Origin: a virus
Direction: 5' to 3' (one strand)
Virus record (IMG/VR): IMGVR_UViG_3300043466_003107
Location: 1 to 36,012 of that record
DNA length: 36,012 bases
Shown here piece by piece: positions 14,910 through 22,732 of the stretch. A program made the position numbers and the translations under genes. Numbering within the stretch: position 1 is the first letter of the stretch; the number at the start of each line of letters is the position of its first letter. The notes under the pieces are model-generated. The model was not told the origin of the DNA and searched no databases. It was given only the letters and a program-made list of their open reading frames with translations.

Positions 14910-16040
14910 ATGAATCCAAGAATACCCCTTCCGACCGTGTCCGACAAGGACGAAAAACGCAACAATCGCGTGCAAATCCACGATTCAAAAATAACGTACT
15001 GGTTTATTCCACCAGAAATCGGAGCGTTGTCGATTCCTCTCCTAAAAAAAAATATCCTTGGCGTTGTAGCTACGTTTACCCGAGCTGGTGGCGAATGTTG
15101 GGCAACAGATACCCAACTAGGCGAGGCGTTCCAATGGTCTCGGCAAAAAGTAAATGCTGCAATCAACGAAATGGTGACAGCAGGCCTCCTGAGAAAAGAT
15201 GTAACTCGACTAGCGAATGGGATGACACCACGGCGCTTATGGATAGCCGACAGCTTTCCGACCTTGTCACCCACGGTGACTACCTTAGCCACATCACATA
15301 TAGACCTTGTCACCCACGGTGACTACCCTTGTCACCTAGAGGGACTACCCTTGTCACCCACAGTGACTACCCTAGTCACCCACGGTGACACAAATAGTAA
15401 TAAACTAAATAAAGAAAAAGTAACTGAAAGAGTCGTCGCTGACGCTCCTCTACCCAATGAAACTGAATTAAAGGATTCTTTAATAGACCTCGAACCTATT
15501 AAAGAGCCTCTTGAGATCCACGAAGCCCCCCCAATTCCGGCGGCCCCCCCCAAGGCGCAAAAACCGAAGAAGCCGGACCTTCCGATTGATGCGGTCGATG
15601 CATTGGAAGTACCGGACGAGGTAAAGGCGGCGGCCAAGCGATGGTTTGAGCACAAGCAGTTGATCAAAAACCCGATCAAGGTTCGTACCCTTTTACGTGA
15701 GATCACAAAATACGGTCACGGGTTGCCGGTCGTGGTTCAAAGATCCATTTCAAGTAATTATGACGGGCTCTGGCCAATAAAATATCAAGACCTCGACGAA
15801 GTAGCTGACGAGGCGGTAAACAAGCTCTTCGTATGCATGAGCGAAGATGGCGATTGGGTAGAGGCTGGAAGAAGCAACCCGTTGTTACGAGATTCTCTAA
15901 CCGAATACATGGGCGCGAACGGAATCGACGATAAGCAGACGTTCAAAAATAAGGCTGAGGGCAGTGGCCGGACCTTCATCCTGAAAGACATCAAAAAAAT
16001 CTACATTCGAAAGATGAAACAAACGTTTAACACCATATAG
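14910..16040 (+). CDS. Replication initiator, lambda-O-like organisation (376 aa)
   Basis: The start at 14910 has AGAGGTGCC upstream; an in-frame ATG at 14895 lacks a ribosome site. Residues about 25-95 form a winged-helix domain typical of phage replisome organisers (SIPLLKKNILGVVATFTRAGGECWATDTQLGEAF, then SRQKVNAAINEMVTAGLLRKD). The next 40 residues are encoded by DNA repeats (see the iteron entry) and have low protein complexity. A Pro-rich linker (about 180-215) leads to a helical C-terminal domain. A helicase gene follows two genes later. By analogy with lambda O, it would bind the repeats in its own gene and recruit the helicase. The exact family is not named here. Confidence 0.75.
   Translation: MNPRIPLPTVSDKDEKRNNRVQIHDSKITYWFIPPEIGALSIPLLKKNILGVVATFTRAGGECWATDTQLGEAFQWSRQKVNAAINEMVTAGLLRKDVTRLANGMTPRRLWIADSFPTLSPTVTTLATSHIDLVTHGDYPCHLEGLPLSPTVTTLVTHGDTNSNKLNKEKVTERVVADAPLPNETELKDSLIDLEPIKEPLEIHEAPPIPAAPPKAQKPKKPDLPIDAVDALEVPDEVKAAAKRWFEHKQLIKNPIKVRTLLREITKYGHGLPVVVQRSISSNYDGLWPIKYQDLDEVADEAVNKLFVCMSEDGDWVEAGRSNPLLRDSLTEYMGANGIDDKQTFKNKAEGSGRTFILKDIKKIYIRKMKQTFNTI
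15266..15389. repeat. Iterons of the probable replication origin, inside the initiator gene
   Basis: The 15-bp palindromic core GTCACCCACGGTGAC occurs at 15266, 15309 and 15375, with one mismatch at 15353 and a decayed copy at 15331. The last four copies start exactly 22 bp apart, and the first is 43 bp before the second, with a degenerate half-copy near 15288. A very AT-rich stretch follows at about 15388-15432, suitable for DNA unwinding. This matches the layout of origins such as lambda's, with repeats inside the initiator gene. The 22-bp period is not a multiple of three, so successive copies encode different peptides. Confidence 0.85.
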
Positions 16041-16047
16041 GGGAAAA

Positions 16048-16482
16048 ATGAAAAGTTACGACGATTGGGCAAGAGAGCTATATGAAAAAAGCGATAAAAC
16101 ACACGAAGGGTTTAAAAAAATAAAATGGGAATTTCTTGGTCTCCATTGGCAAGCCTTTGGACTGACAACATTGAATCTGGTTGAAAGTTTTTGGAAAGAG
16201 CCCGATTCGTATCTTTATTTCCGAAAACAACCAAGCGCCGAAATAAAGATGCATTCAATTGAACTTCTTTTTAAATCAATGCCGTTGCCGGAGGGACCAG
16301 AGAGAGAAATGAGATTTTGGTTTAAATCAGACGGGGGATTTGAGGCACAAGCATATTGCTGGATGCAATTTCATGAAACGACTCACGAGCTGGTTAAGTC
16401 AGTACAAAAAGAGTTTGACATTTATTTGAAAATCTCAGCCGCACTAGAAAAAATTGAAAGAAAAAAATTTAGGTGGTGGTGA
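16048..16482 (+). CDS. Unknown aromatic-rich early protein (144 aa)
   Basis: It starts 7 bp after the initiator stop, with AGGGGAAAA before the ATG. It is AT-richer than its neighbours and rich in Trp, Phe and Tyr, for example HWQAFGLTTLNLVESFWKEPD at about 33-53 and FWFKSDGGFEAQAYCWMQFHETTHE at about 90-115. The C-terminus is a basic helix ending in KKFRWW. I recognise no family. Lying between the initiator and the helicase, it occupies the place where some phages keep a helicase loader, but its sequence gives no ATPase or other loader motif. Confidence 0.65.
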   Translation: MKSYDDWARELYEKSDKTHEGFKKIKWEFLGLHWQAFGLTTLNLVESFWKEPDSYLYFRKQPSAEIKMHSIELLFKSMPLPEGPEREMRFWFKSDGGFEAQAYCWMQFHETTHELVKSVQKEFDIYLKISAALEKIERKKFRWW

Positions 16483-16528
16483 AAATCCTGCTTGCCATTG
16501 AAACCATAGACCTACCGGAGACCTCAGA

Positions 16529-17806
16529 ATGACCACCCGCATCGACCTTGAAACCCAACTAGTTGCATACAGCCTCCAGGATGACCGTGGTTACGCCGAA
16601 GCCATGGCCCTAGGGGTAATCCCTAGTTCGTTCCTAGACCCCGCTCTACGGGCAATCTGGAGCCTAATTGGGGCACTTGTACCAGAGGAGGATATGCCGG
16701 CGGCTTTAAAAGAGGTTCAGGGCGGAATTGATGCCTTCATCAAGGTGACCTCTGAGGTGTATCGGCAATCTCAGGCCCCTTCCCTAGCGAAGGTATGCGC
16801 GAGAGAATTAATGGCGGCGAACGAGAGGTCATGGCACCTGTCACAGATTCGCGAGATTGAAAACATTTTGGCAAAGGGTTGGGACAAGACGGCAGTTGCA
16901 AACCTTCACAATGATATCGCAGCGCGCTTGCTCGAAAACAAAGAAGACAAGAGCGTAACCCGACACGAAGCGGTCAAACGGTTTATAGCTCAAAAAAAAG
17001 CTCCGAAGGGCGACCCCGTTCGGCTTGCCTTAAACGTTCCGGTTCAAGACTACCATTTGCGGAACGTTCTTGCTGGTGAGCTTCTAGTCATCGCGGCACG
17101 GAACGGACACGGGAAAACAGCATGGGCTCTGCAAGTAGCGCAAGAATCGGCAAAGCTTGGCACTAAGGTTCTCTACATTACCGCTGAGATGGATATCGAA
17201 GAGCTAGGTGGCCGGATGTCATCCCAAGAAACGGGAATCAATCACCGAGAGTTGCGCGTCCAAGAGCTTGATGAATGGGACGAGCAAAAAATGACCACGG
17301 AAAATGAAAAATGGGCAGGCCGTGGGATAAACGTTGAGGAGATGCCGAGAAAAGTTACCGGAGAACAGCTCTGTAATTCGGTGCGCCGAGCTTTTATGAG
17401 AGGCTTTAAGGTGGTCATTGTGGACTACGTGGGGAAGGTCCGAGGAGGTAAGTTTAACAGCCGCCGTGAGGAGATGGAGGATTTAGCTATTAGCCTAAAA
17501 ACAGAAGCACACAAAGGCAAAGGCGTGGTCATCGCACTCGCCCAGCTTAACCGAGCAGCTTCAACGGAAAAAAACAACAAAGAGATTGACACGGCATATA
17601 TCGCCGACTCTGACGCTTGGGGGAGAGAGGCCGATTTTGTTCAATTTCTTTCACAGCAGGAGGATGACAAGCGCGTTACGCACGTGTCGATAACCAAGGC
17701 CCGCCACGGAGAGACGGCCAAGTTTGCATTAGATTTCCAAGGGGCGATTTACCGTTTCGTTGGAGAGATAAAAATAGAACCACAACCAAAAAAAGGAGGA
17801 TGGTAG
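16529..17806 (+). CDS. DnaB-like replicative helicase (425 aa)
   Basis: This is the hexameric helicase that unwinds DNA at the fork. The RecA-like core has Walker A AARNGHGKTA (about 189-198), Walker B VVIVDY (about 295-300), the AQLNR motif (about 338-342) and a C-terminal KARHGETAKFALDF segment typical of DnaB relatives. The N-terminal 150 residues correspond to the DnaB N-terminal domain, shortened and diverged. The length is a little below the 450-470 aa of bacterial DnaB. CGGAGACC precedes the ATG. It follows the initiator by two genes, so the two probably work together at the iterons. Confidence 0.9.
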   Translation: MTTRIDLETQLVAYSLQDDRGYAEAMALGVIPSSFLDPALRAIWSLIGALVPEEDMPAALKEVQGGIDAFIKVTSEVYRQSQAPSLAKVCARELMAANERSWHLSQIREIENILAKGWDKTAVANLHNDIAARLLENKEDKSVTRHEAVKRFIAQKKAPKGDPVRLALNVPVQDYHLRNVLAGELLVIAARNGHGKTAWALQVAQESAKLGTKVLYITAEMDIEELGGRMSSQETGINHRELRVQELDEWDEQKMTTENEKWAGRGINVEEMPRKVTGEQLCNSVRRAFMRGFKVVIVDYVGKVRGGKFNSRREEMEDLAISLKTEAHKGKGVVIALAQLNRAASTEKNNKEIDTAYIADSDAWGREADFVQFLSQQEDDKRVTHVSITKARHGETAKFALDFQGAIYRFVGEIKIEPQPKKGGW

Positions 17807-17808
17807 AA

Positions 17809-18126
17809 ATGATAGACGATGATAGAGCGAAACAACTAATCGAAGAGAGCGCAGAATCAATTAATCAAAAAAACGCTTGGCATCTCGGCAGGCGAAAGTT
17901 TCAGGAAGAGGCAACACGTCATATAGAGGCGTACCGAGCGCACGAAGAAAAGTACATACTCAAAGCAGTGGAAAGCCTCTTGAGCGAAGCGATAGACAAA
18001 GACGATATCCGCCTAGTTGTAATCGCTCGGGAAACGCTGAAGCTGTTGCGAGAAAAACCGAAAACCGACCTTAATTTTTCGGACATTTGGGGACCGGAAT
18101 TAGTTGCTGTTGATTGGACGAAATGA
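17809..18126 (+). CDS. Unknown small helical protein after the helicase (105 aa)
   Basis: The start at 17809 is preferred because AGGAGG lies 9 bp upstream. The ATG at 17800 directly abuts that ribosome site. The protein is charged and almost entirely helical, with a coiled-coil-like first half (RAKQLIEESAESINQKN) and a short aromatic tail (DIWGPELVAVDWTK). No family was recognised. Its closeness to the helicase (2 bp between stop and start) suggests a replication accessory role, without direct evidence. Confidence 0.65.
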   Translation: MIDDDRAKQLIEESAESINQKNAWHLGRRKFQEEATRHIEAYRAHEEKYILKAVESLLSEAIDKDDIRLVVIARETLKLLREKPKTDLNFSDIWGPELVAVDWTK

Positions 18127-18141
18127 AAAAGGGGAATAGAA

Positions 18142-18309
18142 ATGGTAATGAGTAAAGACCTGATAGAGCTTTTTATGAGCATTCGTTTGCTTTTACAAAT
18201 TATGAGCAAGGAAGAATCGTCGTTTCACGAAGTGCAAAAAGAATTTGCAAAGGAGTTAACAACGCGGTTGGAGGAGTACCTAAAAACGGTAACAGAGATA
18301 TCAGATTAA
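18142..18309 (+). CDS. Small helical protein (55 aa)
   Basis: The ATG at 18142 follows AAAAAGGGGAATAGAA, a reasonable ribosome site, 15 bp after the previous stop. The peptide (starting MVMSKDLIELFMSIRLLLQI) is amphipathic and ends in ESSFHEVQKEFAKELTTRLEEYLK. It could be a small coiled coil or a membrane-edge peptide. It fills what would otherwise be a gap in a tightly packed operon. Function is unknown. Confidence 0.55.
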   Translation: MVMSKDLIELFMSIRLLLQIMSKEESSFHEVQKEFAKELTTRLEEYLKTVTEISD

Positions 18310-18349
18310 AAAGTTATCGATTAAACGATTAAACGATAGGAGACAAAAA

Positions 18350-18676
18350 ATGACAGACACATCAGTAATAAACATGATTCGAGTACGCGGCGAAGTTAAA
18401 TCAGTGGAAGAGTTTTGGAGCAAGGATGGACGCTCGCTGTCGAAGATGAGAATAGACCTAGACTTGACCAAATTCGGGCAGAATTTTGCCATCCTCACAA
18501 TCGACGGAGAGCTCGCGAAACACGCTAGAATTGGGGCAATCGTTGAGATTAAAGGCAAACTAGGCGGCAAAGAGCACAACGGAAAGGTGTTCGGAGATGC
18601 GCGAGTGACTGACATCACTGAGATTGCACCACCAGCGAAAGCACATCCGAATGATGACGAGTTTTTACCGTTTTAA
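18350..18676 (+). CDS. ssb: Single-stranded DNA-binding protein (108 aa)
   Basis: This protein coats single-stranded DNA during replication and recombination. It has one OB-fold (about 8-92), with strands around MIRVRGEVKSVEEFW, MRIDLDL, FAILTIDG and AIVEIKGKL. A short linker leads to an acidic tip ending DDEFLPF, like the DDDIPF tail that bacterial SSB uses to recruit partners. It is short for an SSB because the disordered linker is only about ten residues. TAGGAGACAA precedes the ATG. Near it lies a small direct repeat (CGATTAAA twice) at about 18318-18336. Confidence 0.82.
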   Translation: MTDTSVINMIRVRGEVKSVEEFWSKDGRSLSKMRIDLDLTKFGQNFAILTIDGELAKHARIGAIVEIKGKLGGKEHNGKVFGDARVTDITEIAPPAKAHPNDDEFLPF

Positions 18677-18688
18677 TTTGGGGGAATA

Positions 18689-19006
18689 ATGGAAGATTTA
18701 TCTGAAAAGCAGCAGTTAAAAATAGAAGCAAGAGACCTAAAAAGTCTACTCAAAAAGTCTTATGCCGACCTTCAGAGGAACTCACTCAACATGAACAAAC
18801 TCTTAAGAGCGGTCGAGGATAACAACCAAGACGCGATAAAACGCTATGACAAACTGAAGAATGAACAGCTATTCCTAGCGCGAACCATCTATAAAGTGGA
18901 GGAAAGACTAGGCGATTTAGGGGAAGGATTAGATCTAAAATGGCCGCTAAATCGGTATGCAGAAAAGCAAAGAAAATGGGTAGAGACTGTCGGGAGGCCG
19001 CAATGA
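18689..19006 (+). CDS. Coiled-coil protein (105 aa)
   Basis: It begins 12 bp after ssb with GGGGGAATA before the ATG. Nearly the whole protein is a charged helix (DLKSLLKKSYADLQRNSLNMN...LFLARTIYKVEERL), ending in a short Pro/Arg tail. Its stop overlaps the next gene's start as ATGA, so translation is probably coupled. I recognise no family. Confidence 0.65.
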   Translation: MEDLSEKQQLKIEARDLKSLLKKSYADLQRNSLNMNKLLRAVEDNNQDAIKRYDKLKNEQLFLARTIYKVEERLGDLGEGLDLKWPLNRYAEKQRKWVETVGRPQ

Positions 19007-19239
19007 TACCAGGGGCCGCGTTGTTAATAAGGAAGCAACGCGCCATCCGCGAGATGCAGTTTGAACTCGCAGAATGGGCGCGAAGAGAAGAACGCTTGTT
19101 GATGAAAAAACCTCTGGACGAAGAGGAAAAAGCGAAAGATGATTGGATGCGTGCGTTGTTGAGAATCGATGACACAAAGCGACGCATCAAAAAAGAGATA
19201 GAGCAGTACGAGATGGAGATAAAGTTGTTAGAGATGTAA
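19003..19239 (+). CDS. Small charged helical protein (78 aa)
   Basis: It starts at the ATG overlapping the previous stop, with GGGAGGCCGCA as ribosome site. It is helical throughout (LLIRKQRAIREMQFELAEWA, later KRRIKKEIEQYEMEIKLLEM), with strong coiled-coil periodicity. It may pair with the coiled-coil protein before it. Function is unknown. Confidence 0.65.
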   Translation: MIPGAALLIRKQRAIREMQFELAEWARREERLLMKKPLDEEEKAKDDWMRALLRIDDTKRRIKKEIEQYEMEIKLLEM

Positions 19240-19267
19240 AACACACAAAAAAGAGAGAGAAACACAC

Positions 19268-19612
19268 ATGAAAAAAATCGTTGATTGCAAAACAGAAATA
19301 AGAAAAGGCGAACTGTACCAAATTAAGTTTTACAGTGACGGTACGAAAGAAGAGAAGCGCATCACGGATGGTCAAATGAGTAAGCTTATGCGTGCGATCA
19401 TGGACCAAAAAGAGGGCATTGCTAGCCGTCCTGACCTCAAAGTTATCAAAGGCGGCAAACAGTCCGGCATGGCGGATATTGGCTGGATTGCGATGTGCGC
19501 CCTCGTTTGGATTACAGTCATGATTCTCGGCTGCGTCGAAGAAGATGACAGATGCGTGACTCCGGGGTGGGCAAAACATAAAGATTGCTTCGGTGAGCCC
19601 GTCGACTATTAA
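19268..19612 (+). CDS. Unknown protein with one membrane segment (114 aa)
   Basis: The first 66 residues are soluble and charged (MKKIVDCKTEIRKGELYQIK...). A hydrophobic segment at about 70-88 ends in ILGC, which resembles a lipobox, and is followed by a short cysteine-containing tail (C96, C107). Translation from the internal ATG at Met68 would give a 47-aa lipoprotein-like product. No strong ribosome site supports that, so the full frame is called. Function is unknown. AGAGAGAAACACAC precedes the main start. Confidence 0.6.
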   Translation: MKKIVDCKTEIRKGELYQIKFYSDGTKEEKRITDGQMSKLMRAIMDQKEGIASRPDLKVIKGGKQSGMADIGWIAMCALVWITVMILGCVEEDDRCVTPGWAKHKDCFGEPVDY

Positions 19613-19629
19613 TAAAACAGGGGCGCGAG

Positions 19630-19968
19630 ATGGAGATAAAACACCTCATCCCTTACACCGACGATGAAGCAGACCGCATTCAGGAGCATAGCCTCTGGTG
19701 CGGTGTCATCGAGCGATTAGTGTTGGACCTTCGCGCCCCACTCGACCATCCCCTGCGAATTAGGCAGAGGGCAATTAGAGATTTTCTCCTTCACATCGAC
19801 TTTATGCGCGAGATTCTCGAAGAACGGTGCGGGTTCTCGGAGTCCATTGCCGTAGGGCATTTCAAGAAGCTCGAAACCCTCGTCAAAGAAAGCCAAAACG
19901 AGCTTGATACTGGCGTGATAAAAATTCTACCCGTGCGCTCTTGGTGGGCAAAGAGGCTCATACAATGA
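19630..19968 (+). CDS. Unknown helical protein (112 aa)
   Basis: It starts 17 bp after the previous gene. It is soluble and helical (DDEADRIQEHSLWCGVIERLVLDL; later HIDFMREILEERCGFSESIAVGHFKKLETLVKESQ). It ends with a tryptophan/lysine tail, and its stop overlaps the next start (ATGA). No family was recognised. Confidence 0.65.
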   Translation: MEIKHLIPYTDDEADRIQEHSLWCGVIERLVLDLRAPLDHPLRIRQRAIRDFLLHIDFMREILEERCGFSESIAVGHFKKLETLVKESQNELDTGVIKILPVRSWWAKRLIQ

Positions 19969-20351
19969 ATATCATCATCATTTTTTTGACCCTTTTGGGT
20001 GTGGCTATCGGCGCGTGGGGATACAAGACGCGAGAAGATAGGTTCGGTGGGATGCCGTGGTCTGATATCTCTCAGGCTCAACTAGAATTGCATCACAAAT
20101 TGGTAATTGCGATGGCGGATAGAGCGCATCTTGACCCCGCTTGTAGAGAGCTCCTGCGGCATCAGGTTAAGCTCCTTAAAAGCGTGGGTGTCGTAGGTAA
20201 GGAAGTGCTTGACGTGTCGCCTAGCGTCCTTCTAGAGCCGCCTAAACCATCTCAAGACGGGTTCACTAAAATCTCTGACAACAAGTGGGTACGCAATGAA
20301 GAAAAACAAGAAGGCTTCGGGTTCTATGACCGCGATTCTGGACCTGAGTGA
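19965..20351 (+). CDS. Membrane-anchored small protein (128 aa)
   Basis: The start at 19965 overlaps the previous stop (ATGA), with AGAGGCTCATACA upstream. A hydrophobic segment (MNIIIIFLTLLGVAIGAWGY) spans the membrane at residues 1-20. The rest is soluble, with a helical middle and a Gly/Asp-rich end. The last 56 bp overlap the start of the nuclease gene. Function is unknown. Confidence 0.65.
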   Translation: MNIIIIFLTLLGVAIGAWGYKTREDRFGGMPWSDISQAQLELHHKLVIAMADRAHLDPACRELLRHQVKLLKSVGVVGKEVLDVSPSVLLEPPKPSQDGFTKISDNKWVRNEEKQEGFGFYDRDSGPE

Positions 20352-20679
20352 ACACCAGATCCAGTGTGCGGTTGTTGATTATTGTGCGTTAAAAGGCATT
20401 CCCGTGTTCGCCATCCCGAATGGGGGAGACAGGCACGTAGCCGTGGCGGTTAAACTTAAAAAGGAAGGCGTAAAGTCAGGAGTCCCAGACCTTTTTGTGC
20501 CGATTGTAAACAGCAAGTACGGCGGCCTTTTCATCGAAATGAAAAAACCGAAAGGCAAGCTCAGCGACGTTCAGAAGTTTTGGCTGAACCTGCTAGAAGA
20601 CCAAGGGTACCGAGTCAAGGTTTGTTATGGCGTAGATGAGGCTATCCGATGGATTGATGATTATTGCGGGATAGCTTAG
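20296..20679 (+). CDS. VRR-NUC-type nuclease (127 aa)
   Basis: This is a stand-alone VRR-NUC domain of the PD-(D/E)XK superfamily. These enzymes cut branched or structured DNA, and phages use them in recombination or Holliday-junction processing. Visible landmarks are SEHQIQ (E19, Q21), AIPNGGDRHV (39-48), SGVPDLFV (D65), FIEMK (E81, K83) and VQKFW (Q93). This set covers the expected catalytic acid, Glu-X-Lys and Gln. The start at 20296 lies within the previous gene; Met11 at 20326 is an alternative. It closes the early operon, with a terminator 24 bp downstream. Confidence 0.85.
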   Translation: MKKNKKASGSMTAILDLSEHQIQCAVVDYCALKGIPVFAIPNGGDRHVAVAVKLKKEGVKSGVPDLFVPIVNSKYGGLFIEMKKPKGKLSDVQKFWLNLLEDQGYRVKVCYGVDEAIRWIDDYCGIA

Positions 20680-20702
20680 ACTTGGCTTGTGTTTCTTTTT
20701 TG

Positions 20703-20742
20703 ACCCTCCAGATCTTGAATAAGATCCGGAGGGTTTTTGTTT
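20703..20742 (+). terminator. Intrinsic terminator of the early operon
   Basis: A 14-position stem (20703-20716 with 20721-20734, one A-C mismatch) has a GAAT loop and is followed by TTTTTGTTT. It sits after the last early gene and points rightward. On the other strand the trailing sequence is A-rich, so it would not stop leftward transcription. Confidence 0.9.
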
Positions 20743-21010
20743 ATTCCTCAAGCTTGTCTATTCCATCTGAGTGACAGCTGCCGTCCGCAGGTCCGAACCC
20801 GTGGCCCGTTCCGTCCGAATTGGATGCGCCATCGCCAAAGGCGCGGTAATCACCAAAGCCAAAGCCCGTTCCGTTACCGGAATAGCCATGCCCAAGGCTC
20901 GTACCCCATCCATAGCCAAACCCTGAGCTTGCCCCGACACCTGATTGATAATCAGCAGCGCGTCCGTCGCCAAAGCAAAGAGTATCTTTTAGATTTTCCA
21001 TTTCCTTCAT
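20741..21010 (-). CDS. Glycine-rich, aromatic-rich repeat protein B (89 aa)
   Basis: The start ATG at 21010 overlaps the upstream TGA (ATGA) and has GAAGGTGAAGC before it. An ATG three codons later would give a MENLKD start matching its neighbour. Gly, Ser, Asp and aromatic residues dominate ([25 protein letters not shown]), ending with DGIDKLEE. The start MENL[S/K]D is shared with the gene upstream, so the two are probably paralogues by duplication, this one more diverged. There is no signal peptide or membrane segment. I recall similar low-complexity proteins in other phage genomes but no known function. Confidence 0.7.
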   Translation of the reverse strand: MKEMENLKDTLCFGDGRAADYQSGVGASSGFGYGWGTSLGHGYSGNGTGFGFGDYRAFGDGASNSDGTGHGFGPADGSCHSDGIDKLEE

Positions 21011-21165
21011 GCTTCACCTTCATTCCCATCGCCAGAGCCATCGCCAGAGCCATCGCCCCAGCCGAAGCCAGAGCCCCAGCCAAAGCCAGAGCCAGAGCCA
21101 AAGCCAGAGCCAGAGCCCCAGCCAGAGCCAAAGCCAGAGCCAGAGCCATCGCTTAGATTTTCCAT
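21007..21165 (-). CDS. Glycine-rich tandem-repeat protein A (52 aa)
   Basis: The start at 21165 lies inside the end of the upstream gene, with GGAGTG 5 bp before it. After MENLSD the protein alternates Gly with Ser, Phe, Trp or Asp ([10 protein letters not shown], then a second near-copy), and ends in an acidic [15 protein letters not shown]. The DNA is a run of GGCTCT/GGCTTT-type hexamers, so length can vary by slippage. Every second residue is Gly across about 42 residues, with bulky aromatics at regular intervals. This resembles phase-separating or sticky low-complexity tails, which is only an analogy. Confidence 0.7.
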   Translation of the reverse strand: MENLSDGSGSGFGSGWGSGSGFGSGSGFGWGSGFGWGDGSGDGSGDGNEGEA

Positions 21166-21440
21166 TCAGGCACTCCGTAAAGGTTTTGAACAGCTTCAGG
21201 AGTTAACGGGATAATTTCGCACACGCCCAAGATGGTTATCTCTGGGACGATAACCGAAAACTTGCACTCGTCCGATTTTTTCACGCCTTCGACCGCCATC
21301 TGAGAGAGCGAACAAGCACCCGCCCATGCCCATACTCGACGGGAATTGAGCAGGGTGACCTCATCGCCTTGTTTGTCTGCGAGTTCGCCGAAGTGAACGC
21401 CGGAATTTGCTGAACGTATTAGTACTTTTTTGTATGTCAT
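21153..21440 (-). CDS. DUF6948-like protein (95 aa)
   Basis: The start has AAGGAGAAACAAC upstream. The sequence pattern ([38 protein letters not shown], then [14 protein letters not shown], then [13 protein letters not shown]) matches my memory of a small beta-rich family of phage and bacterial proteins (DUF6948) with unknown role. The family name is recalled, not checked. Its last 13 bases overlap the start of glycine-rich gene A, so the three genes are translationally linked. Confidence 0.65.
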   Translation of the reverse strand: MTYKKVLIRSANSGVHFGELADKQGDEVTLLNSRRVWAWAGACSLSQMAVEGVKKSDECKFSVIVPEITILGVCEIIPLTPEAVQNLYGVPEWKI

Positions 21441-21451
21441 GTTGTTTCTCC

Positions 21452-21916
21452 TTATTTGATTATTACGTTTTGTCGTTGAACTAGCTTACAGTGCGGCACC
21501 TCCGCCCCCGCTTTCAATGCTGCCTTAAGCTTCTGCTTATCCGCGTGCCATTTCGGGACAAGATAATCGTCGGGAATCTTCTCTTCAAATCCCTGCTCAA
21601 TCTCTAAAGCTTCCGAGGCTCTGAAACTAATTTTTGCGTACCCAAGATCAGCCTTTTGACCACCAGTTAATCGTCCGGCAGAGTCTTTGAGGCGTTCAAT
21701 GCGTTTAGCGGTGTCGGCCTTCAGTTGGTTGAGTCGAGCGATTTCGTGGCTTAGCCCTTCCAACCGCGCTACTTCATTCAGGTACGCGCGTGTAACTCCG
21801 TGCAGCCATTTCTCCGCCTTTTCTTTATCCTCGAGTAGCCGTTCTACCACTTCAGTAATCTCGCCTTCGGACTCTAAAAGTAGCTCCTCTATTTGCTGCT
21901 CAATTTCGTATATCAT
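21452..21916 (-). CDS. Gp157-like phage protein (154 aa)
   Basis: The protein is a long coiled coil (about 1-90, LLESEGEITEVVERLLEDKEKAEK, then RLEGLSHEIARLNQLKADTAKRIERLKD) followed by a small domain (ISFRASEALEIEQGFEEKIPDDYL, then KQKLKAALKAGAEVPHCKLVQ). This two-part arrangement fits the siphovirus Gp157 family. Its members are often encoded next to RecT or SSB genes and are thought to act in phage recombination. Here it follows the RecT-like gene by 39 bp. Exact function is not established. Confidence 0.8.
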   Translation of the reverse strand: MIYEIEQQIEELLLESEGEITEVVERLLEDKEKAEKWLHGVTRAYLNEVARLEGLSHEIARLNQLKADTAKRIERLKDSAGRLTGGQKADLGYAKISFRASEALEIEQGFEEKIPDDYLVPKWHADKQKLKAALKAGAEVPHCKLVQRQNVIIK

Positions 21917-21955
21917 CGTGTTTCCCTTTTAATGGGGACCGGAGTCCCCTTGTGT

Positions 21956-22720
21956 TTAGCCTTGGAAGGTATCGAACGCCGCTTCAATCTCGGCTTCCGT
22001 TGGGTCTTGTGACCGCATCACGCCCGCCAAGTACTCATCGAACGCTGCGATAGACTCTTCAGGAATCTTAGCGATGCCTGTCTTGTCAACGATGCCTTTG
22101 AGTTCCGTAACTTTCCGAGCTACCTTTGCCTTGGTGTCTCGGTCCCAAGTTTTATCTAGTACAAACTCGGAATAGACGGGGTCTGGTCTCATCGCTTCAA
22201 TCACAACATCAGGACGCAGTGGAAGCGTTGGGTTCATCGGCTCAATCTCTTCAGCTTCATCAGCTGTCGGGATGCCTTCCAGAACGAAAGGAGCCACCGC
22301 CCGTACCGCTTCGCTCTGAGCCCTGCGAAGTAGCATGCTGCGAGGATGGTTCTTCCAGTTGTCCTTGTTCGTGAGTCCGGCTTTTGTCGCCTGTTCAAAC
22401 GTCCACTTGACTCGTGCCGAGCCGCCAGCGGGGTGCGAGAGAGTTATGTCCGCCTCTTTTTCGCTGAGGCTATGAATTTCCTGCTTGCCACCACCTGCAA
22501 GAAACTTGCTCATCATGGTCTGCGAGGTCATCGCAGCGCGGCCCTGTATCACGTGATATTGGCGGCAAGCTACCATTGGGTGGAGTCCTTCAGCTTGGCA
22601 GAGCAGCATCAGTGCCATGGCCTGAGTTGGATCTTTCACACCGAATAGGCCGCTCTTACAGACGACGTTAGCCATCGTTTCAACGTCTTTCATACTTAAT
22701 GCGGGTAGGTTGTTCGTCAT
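21956..22720 (-). CDS. recT: RecT-like single-strand annealing recombinase (254 aa)
   Basis: This protein anneals complementary single strands and promotes strand invasion in phage recombination. Residues about 10-80 (ANVVCKSGLFGVKDPTQAMALMLLCQAEGLHP...YHVIQGRAAM) and about 100-150 (VKWTFEQATKAGLTNKDNWKNHPRSMLLRRAQSEAVRAVAP, then GIPTADEAEE) follow the pattern of phage RecT proteins. The C-terminus is acidic and helical. No exonuclease (RecE or lambda Exo type) is encoded nearby. The VRR-NUC gene on the other strand is a possible partner. AAAGGAACACG precedes the ATG. Confidence 0.8.
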   Translation of the reverse strand: MTNNLPALSMKDVETMANVVCKSGLFGVKDPTQAMALMLLCQAEGLHPMVACRQYHVIQGRAAMTSQTMMSKFLAGGGKQEIHSLSEKEADITLSHPAGGSARVKWTFEQATKAGLTNKDNWKNHPRSMLLRRAQSEAVRAVAPFVLEGIPTADEAEEIEPMNPTLPLRPDVVIEAMRPDPVYSEFVLDKTWDRDTKAKVARKVTELKGIVDKTGIAKIPEESIAAFDEYLAGVMRSQDPTEAEIEAAFDTFQG

Positions 22721-22732
22721 CGTGTTCCTTTT

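Noticed and set aside
20952-21206. Reading frames of Ala/Leu or Ser/Gln repeats overlapping the glycine-rich genes
   Set aside because: They are other frames of the same hexamer repeat; only the minus-strand Gly frame has a ribosome site and stop/start coupling with its neighbours.
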